This document shows, one piece after another, positions 1 to 13,225 of a DNA stretch of 64,000 bases. The stretch spans positions 17,421,662 through 17,485,661 of the forward strand of contig NC_085050.1 of the NCBI RefSeq assembly GCF_963662255.1, written 5' to 3'. The notes below the pieces were generated by a model, which saw nothing but the letters and a program-made list of their open reading frames with translations, ran no database searches and had not been told where the DNA came from. A program made the translations under genes and the position numbers. This DNA comes from Cinclus cinclus (Eukaryota > Chordata > Aves > Passeriformes > Cinclidae). Within the stretch, counting starts at the first letter, position 1. Each line of letters begins with the position of its first letter.

Positions 1-3000
1 TTACTTAGCAAGTTTTAAATTTTCCTGTATCTATCTCAAAACTACAGGTGTACTGTATCATATCTTTCCAAAGGATTCAGAGCCAAAAGGAGAATTTCAT
101 TCTAAATTACTGCTTTAAAGTTCTGTAGATCCACTCATCTATCTGCAGGGTCTTCTATCTCCATTCAAGTGATTATTCCACCTTTCAGGCTTTTATCTTG
201 GCTCCTAGTTGTTCATTGCTCCACAACTGGCTTTGGAAGAAAGGCAAGCAGTTTAGAGGTAAACACACAGTGTATTAGTTATGCTGGTTATAAATAAACG
301 AAAAATGGCCTATTAGAAACATAGCTGATGTAATCTTCCTGAGTGTTATGGCCATGTCACCCCATGGAGCCTATCTTGTGTCTATGGTCCTGCCTCCCTG
401 TGATCCTGCTGCTGCTGCACAAGGCTAACCTGAGCAGAGAGTGACAACCAGCCCAGCATCCATCAAGAAGAGTTTCAGCATTATTGAAAAGAACCTGACT
501 TGTGTTTCTTCTAAGCCATCTAAGGCCCTTTCACTGTGGATTTCTTAAACTGCATCTACTTTTTTCCCAGTGCTGAAAAAGGCAATAAAAGCCCCTTTTC
601 ACTGAGACAGTGGAAGGGCTTCTCCTAAAGCCTGAGGGTCCCTTCAGTGCCTAAAGGAATAACCATTCAGCTTGGTCAGAACTGCTGCCTTCCACCTGCC
701 ACCTCAGCATGATCCTTGAAATGCAACAGAAGGGCAAATGCTTGGGCTGTTAAGCTGATAAAAGAAGGGCCTTGTTGATCCAGTCTGAGTGCGTGGGCTA
801 TTAAGTCAGTGCTTATGTTCCTGTCTCCATGTGAAGGAGAAAAGTCTCAGTGAGTGCCAGTGAGGCTACGGGGACCAGCTGATTGCAGGGCAATCCACAG
901 TATGGCATAAGATGGAAACAATGGGCAGTCATGGGAGGTATATAAACCCTTACAAATTTTGCAAAGAAAGATATATAGAGATATATTGTTTGATTCTTCT
1001 TAAGCTATGTAAATCTTAACTACTTATTAACAGTTTTATTTAGAGTAGTACTGAGCAAACTAACAGATTAGGAAAATATTCATATTCATGACAACTTATC
1101 ATCCTCTGTGTATGGTCATCCCACTCTCCATCCTCTAGGTGAAAAATATTCCAAGAACAACACAGAAAAGAGAGCAATACAGCATTTACAGAATGATGAA
1201 ACTTCAGAAACATGCCTCATCACACTGGGGGAGAACACTGTTTCATGCTCTTCATGGATCTGTTTCATATGAACACAAGGATATTAATAACACAAAAACC
1301 CTGGTGACCCAGTTCAACTGTTGACTGTATTACAGTAGAGTCTACAGTCTATACTGATACACACAGATCAACAACTTCAGCTCTAAAACATGAGGTTTCT
1401 TTACCCTTGTAACTCTGTGGTAGTAACGCTGCAAAACTTTAAATGTTGTTCCTGTTGATATGGATACCTCATGCCTTTTCAGTCTTCCTAAAGGGTTTAT
1501 TTCAGCCATGTCCATAGTGGCTTTTTCATTACTGGCTGGTTACACACCACATGCATACATACATACCTACCTCCTCTTCTGCCTGAGTTCAGCAGCATTA
1601 GAGGTCACTTGGTACTCACCAATTTCCACACTGGAGGAGGAATGTCTGATTTGTGGAAATCTCCAGGTCCTACTGTGTTCAATTGGAGCTGAGACTATCT
1701 GTAAATCTGCCTCCAAGTGCAATGTCCATTGATCCGTAAAATATTAAAAGCCTGTAATCAGTGCATAAATTTTAGGTAGTGCCATAGTTCCTCCAGTCAA
1801 ACAACATAAACTTTTGAAATTTATCCATAACTATGCATATTTAGCCATCCTTAGATGCTTCTTACGCTTTATGTATCTATATTTGTGTCATGAAAATAAC
1901 TAAAGAAATAATATCTAGCAGCAGATACTATTGAGTCTGTTTCATAAGCAGCTACATCACTGTAAAGAAGCTGCCAATTTGGCTGATAGGAAGCTCTCTC
2001 ATTAGCTTGTTTTCAGTATTTCTTGCTTGAGAAACTTCCTTTGTTCTCATCAATGTGACTTTGAAATGAGACTAAAGGGGAAGAAACTGGCTGGAACAGA
2101 AACTTCTTACACACTACTCCAAGCCTTCATAGAAGAATTTTTAAAGAAGACTGCGGTCTTAAAAATCAACAGTGTAGTTGAATGATTTCCTATAAATGCC
2201 AAGTGTCCAAAGTACCATAAATTTGAAGGTCATACCTTAAAAACATATAAGCCTCTAACCTCCTTAAAACTCTGATGTATTTTACTTTAAATAAAGTATT
2301 TTATTTTTTTAGTAAAACCCATCCCATATTACTTTTGCCAAGCTGAATCTTATTTTGCCACTTTTTGGCCTCTTGAGATTCCAATTTTCCTAATTTAATA
2401 AAACCTGTGAATGCAATCAGCAGGCTACTCTTCTGCTCCCGCATCTCTAATAAAAGATGTTGTATGAGTCTATATCCAGCAAAGATCCTCACATCACTCT
2501 TCTTGTAACCTCCTATACTGTTATCTTTCATAATGTCCCACCAAAAAAGGCTGTGTACTTCTTTCTCTCTTCCACGTGTGGAAAACCAAATTGAAGATAC
2601 CTATGTGTAAATTCCTTATTTGACCTACATTAGGAAGGGAAGTAACAAAAGAGCTGGAACTGGTTTCCCTCTTTTTCCAGCTGTTATAGAAAAGCCTATT
2701 CTTCCTTATGTGTGTTTTCCAGCACTCATTTTCCTGTACTCAGTTTCCAGTAAACCCACTAGATATTCTCCAGCATCCGTCTTTGTTTCTCTCATGTTTA
2801 TATATTAATCATTCCATATGACAGTGCAAAATATTTCAGCAACAATAAAAGCTGACTGGAAAGCAGCTATAGCAAGCATGTGGGATCAAATTCTAATCCA
2901 GTTATATTAATGAGCTACCTACTCCTGTCCAGCAGGACTCTCTTTTAGCTTGGTGTAATGCCTTATAGACTTTAGCAACAGAAGAGATGGTGCGAAGTTT

Positions 3001-6000
3001 TCTCTTTGTTTATGTGGGCCTCTCTTAGTGTAAGTTCATGACAGCAAGAGGGAAATATTCCAGAGAGAACTTGTAGCACCTCAAAAGTCTCATTTGAAGA
3101 GTGCTTGCTGGAGGAAGGAACAGACTCCATATCCTATGGCAAAAGTCCTGAGAAAGTAATGGCCCAGGCTAAAGCTGGCCTCTTTCTCTGACCAAGGCTC
3201 TAAGGAAAGCTGAAGGTACCATGACCTTCCTCTTCGATGACATACAGGCCCTCTGGGAAATCACAGATTTGTTTGGTGGAAGAAAGTCACACCCCAGCAA
3301 GGGGTCTGAATCCTCTCTCCTAAACTAAGTTAAAATTCATCAGTCATTTTAATATGTCACACACAGAATTCTACCCAGTGTTAAAATAAACAGCATGGTA
3401 CTGGTTTTGTGCTATTTTTCTTTCATCTACTAAATAGTCTGCTAGGCACTCCAATACTACAGTAATGGGCTCTGGATAATGACTTAAACTCAGAGTTAGA
3501 CTTTAACCATATTGCAGTGTTTGTCCCTACATACCACAGCACCATGGCGTTTTTCAGCAAAACACAAGGGAAAAAAATGAAAAAATGAATGAAAAAATAT
3601 GGTTGTATCATATTAGGAAATAATAGGCTAAATGCCAATCTTCAGGCATTTCTAAGTGATATCCTTGTGTTTATACTATTAGTTCAACCAACATTACTCT
3701 GCTTCAAACTAAAATAATAACAAGAACAGAACCATTTGTTCAGCCTGACTGCTGGAAAAGGAAAATGACGTTGTCTGTAGAACTGCAGGAAATTATGTTG
3801 ACTGATAACAAATATAATTATTTCTGAATTATTATGATTGTGTCACAATCATTCCATGAATGCAAAAGAATTTTTTTTCTCCACTCCTCCTTTTCCCCCT
3901 ACAGCACAACTCCTTATCTTCCCTCTTTGTTCCTACCTTCTGCAGCAGTTGCAACACTGGCACTGTGCCCCAGCACATGAAAGCTATAGTATTGTGATTA
4001 TCAGACTTTTTGCCTGGAATAAGATGGATGCAGAAACACTCTGTTTAACAAAGTTCCCACTTTATCTTTGTCCAGGCTTCTTCCCTCTGCTCTTTGAAGC
4101 TTTACTAGAGTATATTGTGTCATAGGGCAGCATAAAGGGTAGCTACTTCCTGAGAGGGTTTACATGCTGCAGAATTAGTTTGGTTTTAAGAAAACCAACC
4201 TTAAAACAATAATTAATGAGAGCATCACTGTAAAAAAGAGTAGTGATTCTGGCCTGAGGTGTTAGTTGGTTGGATGAAAAGTTTCATAAAATGGATTCTA
4301 GCAGGAAAAGAGTAGAATAAGGAACAATGATTGGAGAAAGCCCCCAAATTGGTAAGTTATTGTAGAAGATTATAGCTGATGATGTGTGCTATAGCAACTG
4401 AAGAGAAAGGAGATGCATTCTGAAAACTAGACCTCAACGAGAAGCAAAGAACTGTGAAAAAAAAAATAGTAAACAATAACTGATTTACAACAGCTTGTTA
4501 AATAATATTGGAAAATATTACCTAAAATGGTGGAATAGTTCAGATGCTGAATTCTGGTTTTGCATTAACTGAACCATGGGAAAAATTTTTGGGTGAGCAG
4601 TTATCATGAGCTCTTCCAGCTATGCTGGTGGGGAAAAAAAAAAGTGACAGCTTTAGTTGTTAAAATCCACAGGCTATATTAGATAAAGCCTGCACAACAA
4701 GCCTTTAGCAGCAGCTGGACTAAATATCAGAATCCAGGAAATACCCCAAAGTGAGGAAATATCCAAAACACTGCTAAGCTTTTGATAGATTCATCTGCAG
4801 TGACTAAGCAGTAACAAATAGGACAGGTTTACAGTGGAAAATTGCAGTGTGTGTCAAAGTGGAGTACCAGCTTGTGTGGAAAAGACCATTAGTCGGTAGC
4901 AGAGGCCAATGTCCCACAACATGACATGTTCTAGTAGTCCCCAGCCACCCCTTTGTTGTGCTATGAGCTGTAGGAGCTGGAGGAGAGGAGGCAGATTTTT
5001 TTATTCAATTGCTGAGCTGCAGAAGGCTGGCAGGGAGCTGCTGGCCCCAGGGGGTGGTCACTCAGAGCTGTGAAAAGTCTTTCTGAAAAAGGCAGTGACG
5101 ACTGTCTGCCTCACACAGTGTAACCAGTCACATCTCATCAGAGATGTCTAATGTCCTAATGATGTCTACACTTCTTATTGACTGTGCACAAGAGAAAAGA
5201 TTGTCTTCGACAAGGAGACTTTGTCCCAAGCACTAGCTCTGGACTGAGCCTACTTAAACAGGGTTTAACCAAATTCTCATGAATTGTAGCAGAAGATTGC
5301 TGTTTTGAAAAGGACTGTGTTTATCCTGGGCACTTGAGTGTCACATCTGTGTCCTTTCTTTGATTGCCAGGATCTGGAAACTTGGGATCATAGCAGCAGC
5401 TCCTAATCAGGCTTTCCAACGTGGTGAATCTCTTTTTGAACTAATCCTGTTAAAAGGAGGATTTCAGACAAAGCATGAGGCACAAATCCAGCCAGCAGCT
5501 CTTTGAGACACTGTTTTTGGTGGGAAAATTAAAAATTTCTGTATTTGTGTGTGATGTAGATTTGCTTTGCAGTAACTACCTCAGAAGGGGATGTGCTACA
5601 AAACTCCCATGTTTGACCTCTCAGGATGTCACACGGTAGGGAAGCAACCACTGTCTGATCATCCCTTTCATACAGCACACAGACTAGTGGAATAACACAG
5701 AGATCTCTATTTTATATTAATGCAATAGCTCGCTGACCAGGCTTCACATCCATTCCTCCATTTATAATGCTTCAGCTACTAATATCCTGGCAACATTCTG
5801 CTCTTGCTATCTTCATAAAGATACATGCCAAATCTACTTTTCTCTCCCTTGCCTTGGTAACAGATTGAAGCCTACAGTATTGTCCCCAAATTGCTTTGCT
5901 GCTTTGATTCCTTAGGCTGAATTTTAGAGTATAAATATCTTACAACACACAAGACAAACATGGGATTTCCAGTATGTATGAACTATTAGAAATGAAACAA

Positions 6001-9000
6001 CATGAAACATTCGGAACGAGTATGGCCTCTTGCTCCAGAAAGCAAAGTATTAAAACTATCTTAGCTGCACCTTGACAGTGTAGAAATTATCACAGGGTCT
6101 TATACAGGGAAACTGCTTGTAAGCAACATTAAAGGAGATGGATCACTAACTCCTCAAATAACAATGTCTTAAAATAATGAAAGTGGAAAAGAAGAAACTT
6201 GAGACATCCAAAACCTGCAAGCTTATCTTGGCAGAAAAACTACTGTTACTAGCTACCTATTGAGCCAGCTAATGTTTAATTTCACTAACCTTGAGTGAAG
6301 GCCTATGTAAGTGGCAAAATCAGACAATAGGTGCAAAGGAAGAGATAAGGAAAAATGTAGAAAGATTAGGAAGGAGAAAGGCTAGTAGGGGATTTTGTCT
6401 GCTACAAAAAGAATTATATTCTTAATGGGGGGAATAAGGCATAAAAGAAAGGACATTAGAACACAACAAAGACAAGAGATCTGAGCTTTAGAAAGTGTAC
6501 TATGCAAAAGAGCTCATTAATATATATTTAAATATAAATATATATACACATATATGCATTTTGCAGAGATATGAAAAGCTTTATGCCTTGAATCATGTTG
6601 CAATCATACTTTGCCTTTCTGAAATATGCATGCTTTGATGTTGGCAATGGGATAACACTATTTGTGTTTTATTTATCTATACTGCACAGAACTGTGTAAG
6701 ATATATATTATGCTACAACCAAGGCTTTGATACAGAGGAATATTTCCTCTTTTAAATTATTACCATTCCTTTTTACTCATCAGGAGCTTCATCACGGCTA
6801 CCTGCCTTGAAGAGACCAGATTTGTTCAAAATGCCCTTATGCTTTATATTGATGTTCCAGGCAATTCAAATGTGGGACATCTGTCTGTGAGCACCTGGCA
6901 ATAGTTTGCTGACAAGAGCAAAGAACATAAAGAAACATTGTTCTAGGCCCCATCAGAAGAGCCAAATACAGAAGTGGAAAGAGACTGGTTCCGGCTTCCT
7001 TTCTCAGCTGTATAACACACAGAGTAGGAAGTCACAGTTGCATTGCTGGCTAGTAATGAAAGCTTTGGGCTGCTGCAGCAAGTTTTGATATATCAGCCAT
7101 CTCTGAAACAGATCACTAGCTCAGGCAATTTCTGGACTCTTTGAAGGAAGTCTAAAGTTAGTATTTCCTACTGCTTGGATATTTCTTAGTACCTAAGGTT
7201 TTTACTGGTTGATGGAAAACATGATAAAGTATTTGGAGTTTACTGGAATTTTCAGCATCTAAATATGGTCCTATCTGATAAATCCTCGAAGTGCTGAAAG
7301 CATATGGAAGGAAAGACTTAACACTGGACTTCTTTTTGTTCAAATTCCATCAGCCACTGCTGAGACCAGAGAGCAAAAGGCATTATAGAGCCTAAGGAAC
7401 ACTTACTGTGCACACTCATATTTTGTGTTACATGTACGGACCACAGGGCATGATTCTGATCCCAACACGTATGTGTGAGTTTATATACTTCTATATGTAT
7501 GAATGGAATATATTATATACATTTTATATTATGGTTTTTAGTAAACTTGCGATGTGTACCACATAACAATTATACTGCTGACATGCATGCATATACAAAA
7601 ATAGAGATAAAAGGTAATGTTAGTGTGTATAATGACCAAGGATGGTGGTAGTAGTATAAGAGTAAATAGAGCTAGAGAATTTTTGTAAGTTTTAGGCTAA
7701 AGGAGTATATGAAGAAAAGACATCAATGAAGTCTCCTAAAGGAGTACACAGTGGGACATGTGGGACACTTAGGCCAACCATCATGAGCACAACAATTTAA
7801 GCATTTAAACTTGTTGGGTTGTTTGAGGATTTTATAGTCCAAGCGAGTTTCAACCTGGACTGATTCCTTGAGCTGTTTGAAAATCTAGCATAAATACATG
7901 TGCTGACAGAGAAGGAAGAGAGGGCATGGGGTGGGAATAAGCAGTCTAAGGAGGAACACCTTCTACCAACTTTGCTTTGAAATTCCAGCCCTCGCAGCAC
8001 CTGGGAGTGCTGTGCAGACAAATTATAAGAAATCACTTGTGTTGCTGCAACCAGAGCCATATGTGCATATCAGAGCATTATAAATAATATATTCTTTGAA
8101 TCTTGTTATCAAAACAAACAGACCATTGTTAAAACACCCTGCCAGCATCTATCTCTTGTTTCCACTAAAAATATTCCTTGAACTTTCAAGTTGTAACTGT
8201 CAGCCTCATAAAGCAAAAGGCAAAGGTCTCTGACAACTTGTTAAGGAAAAAACTTCAGTGGAAACTTCATGGTAAAACATGTTTTAAAACCTGCCCTGTT
8301 CAAATCATCTTTTTCTTGTGTTTCAGGGTGTTTTACTATTAGCCCACAGGCTAATAATAACTTCCTGTGTGTTTATTGGAAGATGAATGTGCTTTATTTG
8401 CCTGTTTAAGTTCCAGAAATCTGCTCTATTTCAACCACATATGAAGATAAAATATATTGGTTGATAAGGTACGAGCAAGGGCATAGTCTGCTGAGATGAG
8501 ACATTCATTCTTCCCATAAGGGGATATATCCAGTACGTCCCAAGTTTCCACAGGTGCTTATGTTGTAATGAAGACAGATATTTCAATTCTCCAAGTTTTA
8601 AGGAGGGGAAAATAGAAGTATTATGTTTAAAGACCCTTTCTGAGATTTTTGTATTAGTTTTGGGCAAAACCTTTAGTCTGTGCCTAAGGTTAAATCACCA
8701 TAAATGGATATGGCTCAGGGAGTGGGGAAAAAAAAAAAGGAGAAAGAAAAGCTGATTTAAATTGAACACTGGTCATACAGGACACATAGAAGAAAGGCAG
8801 GAAGGTAAAGAGAGTCATCAGCCCTCTTTCCCTTGAAGCACATGTTGTGAAGCCTTGGGGGGCAGCCATCCGAACTACTGCTGGCAGTATCCACTCTTCT
8901 GTAGAGAGGATCTGGGGGTAACAGAGGAAGAGTGCCCTCCTTTCTCATTGCCACCTTTGCAGGTATACAAGTTTTTCCTCTTCTGGTGTGCATTTCTAGC

Positions 9001-9090
9001 TGTAATTTGAATATAGGCCTGTGTTATTCACAGGGCCAGATAAGATTCCCCAAACCAGTCATAGGTGCTTTGTTACTGTTTGTTTATACT
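1..9090. other. Unique A+T-rich non-coding stretch
   Basis: No recognisable gene, RNA or mobile element was seen here. Open frames are all under about 100 codons, overlap on both strands, and resemble no protein family I know. The sequence is A+T-rich with short A or T runs and scattered AATAAA hexamers, as expected of intergenic or intronic vertebrate DNA. An alternating A/T patch lies near 6.52 kb and is listed separately. Confidence 0.6.
6519..6557. repeat. (TA)-rich low-complexity patch
   Basis: An alternating TATATA/TTTAAATATAAA run continues into TATATACACATATATGC. It is simple A/T-rich sequence with no coding or regulatory meaning that I can support. Confidence 0.7.
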
Positions 9091-9094
9091 GCAG

Positions 9095-9440
9095 TATAAA
9101 TAGTAGTACCTCTCTGTTCCAAGTATTTGTATAGTCCCTATCATTGCTGAGCCCAAGTGCCTCCCAGTCTTAAATGTGTTTGTTCTCACAAGAGCACTTT
9201 GAGGGCAGTGCTGTTTGACCATCTAGGAGGAGGAAGCCAGGACACAGGGCAATGAAGGTCTGAACAAAAGCATACAAAGCTCTGACTTCACTGATTCCAG
9301 TAGCGTTTATACATCTAACCAGAACTTCGTGTCCATGCCTAAACAGACAGAACACCATCCCTTGACAAGTTATGGAGCAGGGAATTCAACTCAGGTCCCA
9401 CCACCTAGCAGATGTCTTTCTTTTCCACGAGGAATGTGCC
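9095..9440 (-). mobile_element. MIR-like CORE-SINE relic (antisense on + strand)
   Basis: Read on the + strand, this matches the reverse complement of an amniote MIR/CORE-SINE. Landmarks in the expected order are a TTTGTATAGTCCCTATC-like stretch, a block around TTGTTCTCACAAGAGCACT, and then GAGCAGGGAATTCAACTCAGG near 9.37-9.4 kb, close to the family's GCAGAGCAGGGAATTGAACTC form. The copy is heavily diverged and broken by unrelated bases in the middle, so it is an old fossil. Homology comes from memory of the consensus; the ends are uncertain by tens of bases. Confidence 0.55.
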
Positions 9441-10319
9441 TGGTGAAACAAGGGAATAACACTGCATAACAAGGACAATGCCTGCCCTGAGGGGTAAATA
9501 CTGTGGTCCCTTATTGCTGTGTAGATGATTTTCAGAGATGAAAGTGGAAGAACACTAAGGTAATGTAAAAAAAAAGTAATTGTGGAGTGAAAAGTTAATC
9601 ACTTGTTCCCACAGTCTCAGAAATATCTTTCTAAAGTTACACCTCCTAGAGGCAACTTTTCCCCTGGTAGGGATTCTGGTAAGAGAGTCACATATGAGTG
9701 ATGGAGTTGTCCTGCTGTGCTGTGGGTTTTCTTGCTCAGGACAGTCTGTGGTTCTGAATTTTTCCTACCTAATGACTACAGGATTTGGTCTTTTAATTGG
9801 TTTCTATGTATTAATTGCATATGAAAAGCTAAGGTATTTATCTTTGTAAAGCAGTTCTGAATGCTGAATAACCACCTATTTTTCATAAGGGGTTTTACTA
9901 TACAGCCTGAAAGGGAATGCAGATTTATATGATAAATACAACTGCTCCAAAAGATATGAGATTTATCTTAGCAACTGGCTAAGTCTCTCTAGGATTCATC
10001 CCCAGTCCCAGTCTATCAGTCAGTGTATTTTTCTTCAAAGGTTTCAATGCAATAAACCATACTCTTTTATAAATTATAGAAGTTTTATTTTGTCAGAGAC
10101 ATGAGGAATTCCTTGATGTGAGAGTTTTTATCCCTTAATGAATCACATTAATAGCAGTAATATTAATAATTTACTTTATACCCTAATCAGGATTATATCC
10201 AAGTTATTAGGCACAGCCTTGAGCATAAACGAAGAAGGGCAGGGGCAGTTTAGGGTTACAAGGCTAATACAATCTCTAGACCCAAATAAATAAATAAATA
10301 AATATCTTACCAAGAAACA
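9441..10319. other. Unique non-coding stretch
   Basis: Nothing recognisable was seen apart from a short (AAAT)n run near 10.29 kb. There are no credible open frames. Confidence 0.55.
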
Positions 10320-11215
10320 GCAGAATCTTAACAACTGCCGAGCCAGCAGGACCCTGGAATCGTTTCGAGTTCACCCTTTATGGCCCAGGAAAAATACATT
10401 GTTAAGCAATTTTGCTGTTCCTACCAGCAGACCTTGAAGTGGAAATTAACGAGTGGTGGTATTCTCTCACACCCAATCCCCTGTACATTTGCATTTATTT
10501 GCATATGAATGCCCAGCTAATTGTTTTGAAGTAACAATTAAGAGAACAATAGAGGGGAAAAAAGGGACTCCAGGCAGCAACTGACACCTGGGACTCTGTA
10601 TTAAGAAAAGCTTTTACATATTTGAATTAAAAATAGACAAAGGAACAGAAACAGGCAGGCATAAAATTCATTACTGTAAGGAAAGTAGCACATCACATCC
10701 GTGCATGCTACCATGCTCCAGAATATGTTTCACACTCATCCAGCCAAGAGATGTACAATATAATGGATGATAGAGGAGGTTTTTCCTTCTGGTGTGCATT
10801 TTAGAAAAAAAAGTTGTTTTCTCACACTCTCCATTATGCCTGAATCAAAGAGTTTGAGTTCAGAAGGAAAGGATTATTTTGGCAATTTGGCATCAATTCC
10901 AAAGTGGATTAGCCTTTCCTGAGAAGTTCAGATGTGCATGGATTGAGCAGTACCTTTAAACCATTTGCCTGCGGTTAGAACTGGATCCATTGGAATATGA
11001 TAATAGAGGTTTAATTTCTGTATAACACCATCAGTGCCATCTGAAATTATTACTCAGCTTGCATTTCCAGTAGGGATCCAATTATCCGATTGTTGGTGCA
11101 ATGTGATTTGTTAGACTCAGTCCTCACTCCTGGTAATGATGATGTAGCTTTTTTTATCTGGAGCAATTGCTGTTGTTAACTGCATCACTGGCAAATGCTT
11201 AGGCTCTGCTGTCCC
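10320..11215. promoter_or_regulatory. Candidate conserved non-coding element / enhancer
   Basis: This block differs in texture from its flanks. It has balanced composition, no simple repeats and few long A or T runs, and it is dense in homeodomain-, POU- and SOX-type words. Two perfect ATTTGCAT octamers lie at 10487-10494 and 10497-10504, followed by TAATTG at 10518-10523 and two AACAAT words at 10533-10538 and 10545-10550. No open frame of interest runs through it. Octamers are known POU-factor sites and AACAAT is a known SOX-type core. That the block is a conserved enhancer is inference; no cross-species alignment was available. Confidence 0.35.
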
Positions 11216-13129
11216 CTCCTGCAAAGAGAAGCATGGGGTTGGGAAGTAGGCTAGAAATGGAGCTAGGCGCAGTAATAACCCCTGCTACTAAAGAGGTTTA
11301 TTGACTCCAAATTACTGATCACTAAAAGCACTTTTGTACCCAATAGGATCATCTGAGCCCTCCTGTAGAGAAAAACGCCAGCACACAGCAGAATGGAAGT
11401 TTGAGGCCACAAGAAAGGTCCATATCAGCCAAAGAAGTGGGGAGCAGTGGGGCTGGATAATGGATAAAGCTCTGGGTGAAGAATCTGCAGCAGTGGATTC
11501 TCTTTGGAAGACAGACACCAGCAGAATCCTTATACGAGCTGCAGGCCAGGAACTGCTCACACAGGACAGTATTTTTAACCTAAAGCTCCTTTTGAAAGGT
11601 TTTCTTTTACAGAGCAAAGAAAAGGTGAATTGTATACTGTGTACACTTCAAAAAAACTGAAAAAAAAACAAAACCAAAAAATCCAAAACAAAACCAATCC
11701 CCCCAAAGCCATGTACATTAACTAGGAAAACCCAGGCTCATGACCAACTATTTCTGATCCAGGTGAGACCATAGTATGCAAAGGATGCCTGGGAGATACT
11801 CTCAATGCAAAGGTGAAAACTGTAATCTGACCATAAATTACATTTCTCAAAATGCGAAATTACTTAGCCTTGAATAGTTATGAGTAGGTAATAGTTATGC
11901 TGCAGGTAACAGCATCTTGGTACTCTGGTGGTCATGGGTGGCAAAACTCCCTGAATGCACCAGGTGATTTAAGTGACAGGTTGTCTTATTCAGAGCAATA
12001 AAAACTTCCTATTTTGCAATTAAATAGTTCCTTTTAAAAGGAAGAGATGTACAATCACAGGAGCCGGTTATCTAGCTTTTTTATTGTCCTTCCTTAAATA
12101 TCTCTAATTTCTGGTTTATTTTGATAAAAAATATTGTGAGATAACATACATCATACAATGGCACATATCACACCACAACTAAGGCATGTGAATGTACAGT
12201 GTCATGTTTGAAGATGATCCTAAACATGTAATGAAATATTTATAACACATTCTTCAGTATTGTCATGTTCGAGTTGCCTGAATTGCTGAAAAATAAATGT
12301 CATATCTATATAGAACTGCAATGGCTTTTCTCTTACTTGATAACAAAGATAAGTAAGATAGATCCATTGAAAGGCAGATAGGACTTACACTATAAAGGAT
12401 TTAAAAATACTGAATAATCCATCTCCACTTTATTTTTTAGAATGCTCTATGGGAGGCATTTCTTCTCTTCCTCTTTTAACTTTCCCTGTTTTCACTTTTC
12501 CTGTTTTCCCATTCTTTTCATGTACTTCTAATACATTAAATAGAATGTTATGGATTGAAAAATAAAGGTCTCTGTTATGGATGAATTATTTTTTTCCATC
12601 AAGTTGTCTGAAGGTTAGACAGTCAACACCTACAAATTACACAGATGTGTCATATTCCTAAATGAATTGTATTATGCTGGCACACCTATGAATACTAAAA
12701 GAGGTCTGCCACAAATCTCAGTATAAAATGCACCCCTCTAATTCAGCTGGGAGTACATTGAATACAAGAACATTGTGCCACTCTAAAAAGCAACAACATC
12801 CTGTGGGTGATGTTCTTTAGCAATTAGTTCTTTATCTCTTTGTTTGAATAACAGCTCTCTTTTCAAATTTGCAAATAAAGGAGTCACTGTGAATTGGTGA
12901 CATTATTACACTGCTTTTATATTAAAAGCCATCCTCATGTGCAGTGTATGAAGCAAGAAGTGAGGAAGGAAGATACTAGCAAGAACAGGGACAACTCTGC
13001 TGCCCATTTTGAAGGCTACCATTGCCTCAAAATGTAATGCTAGATGTATATTTTTAAAAAGTTCACCTTAAAATATGATCTAATCCCCTCTCGTTTTCTG
13101 TGAATGATGTGGTAGGAAGGGGAGAAAGA
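11216..13129. other. Unique non-coding stretch
   Basis: The largest open frames here (about 100 codons on opposite strands around 11.31-11.66 kb) overlap each other and resemble no known protein. The only distinct feature is the A-rich tract at 11.65 kb, listed separately. Confidence 0.5.
11648..11706. repeat. A-rich low-complexity tract
   Basis: Runs of A are interrupted by C on the + strand (ACAAAACC, CCAAAACAAAACC) and end in a run of C. It could be the degraded tail of a retroposed sequence, but no recognisable body precedes it. Confidence 0.6.
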
Positions 13130-13225
13130 GTTGCCATTTTACAGAAGCAAAAAACCATAACACATTGTGCAAGGGAACCAACACTGGAACTGTTGATTGA
13201 GGAGCCGAGATAAGTGGCAGAGTGT
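13130..13225 (-). mobile_element. Possible MIR-like fragment
   Basis: TTGCCATTTTACAGAAGC, then ACACATTGTGCAAGGG, then GATAAGTGGCAGAGTG follow the order of the antisense MIR core (CCATTTTACAGATG...CTTGCCCAAGG...AGTGGCAGAGC). The match is short and degenerate, so this is tentative. Confidence 0.3.

Noticed and set aside
6785..6901. Possible internal exon after a CAG acceptor-like site
   Set aside because: About 38 open codons only, no donor of note and no recognisable protein.
11312..11660. Paired open frames on opposite strands of about 100 codons
   Set aside because: Mutually overlapping, no domain, no splice logic.
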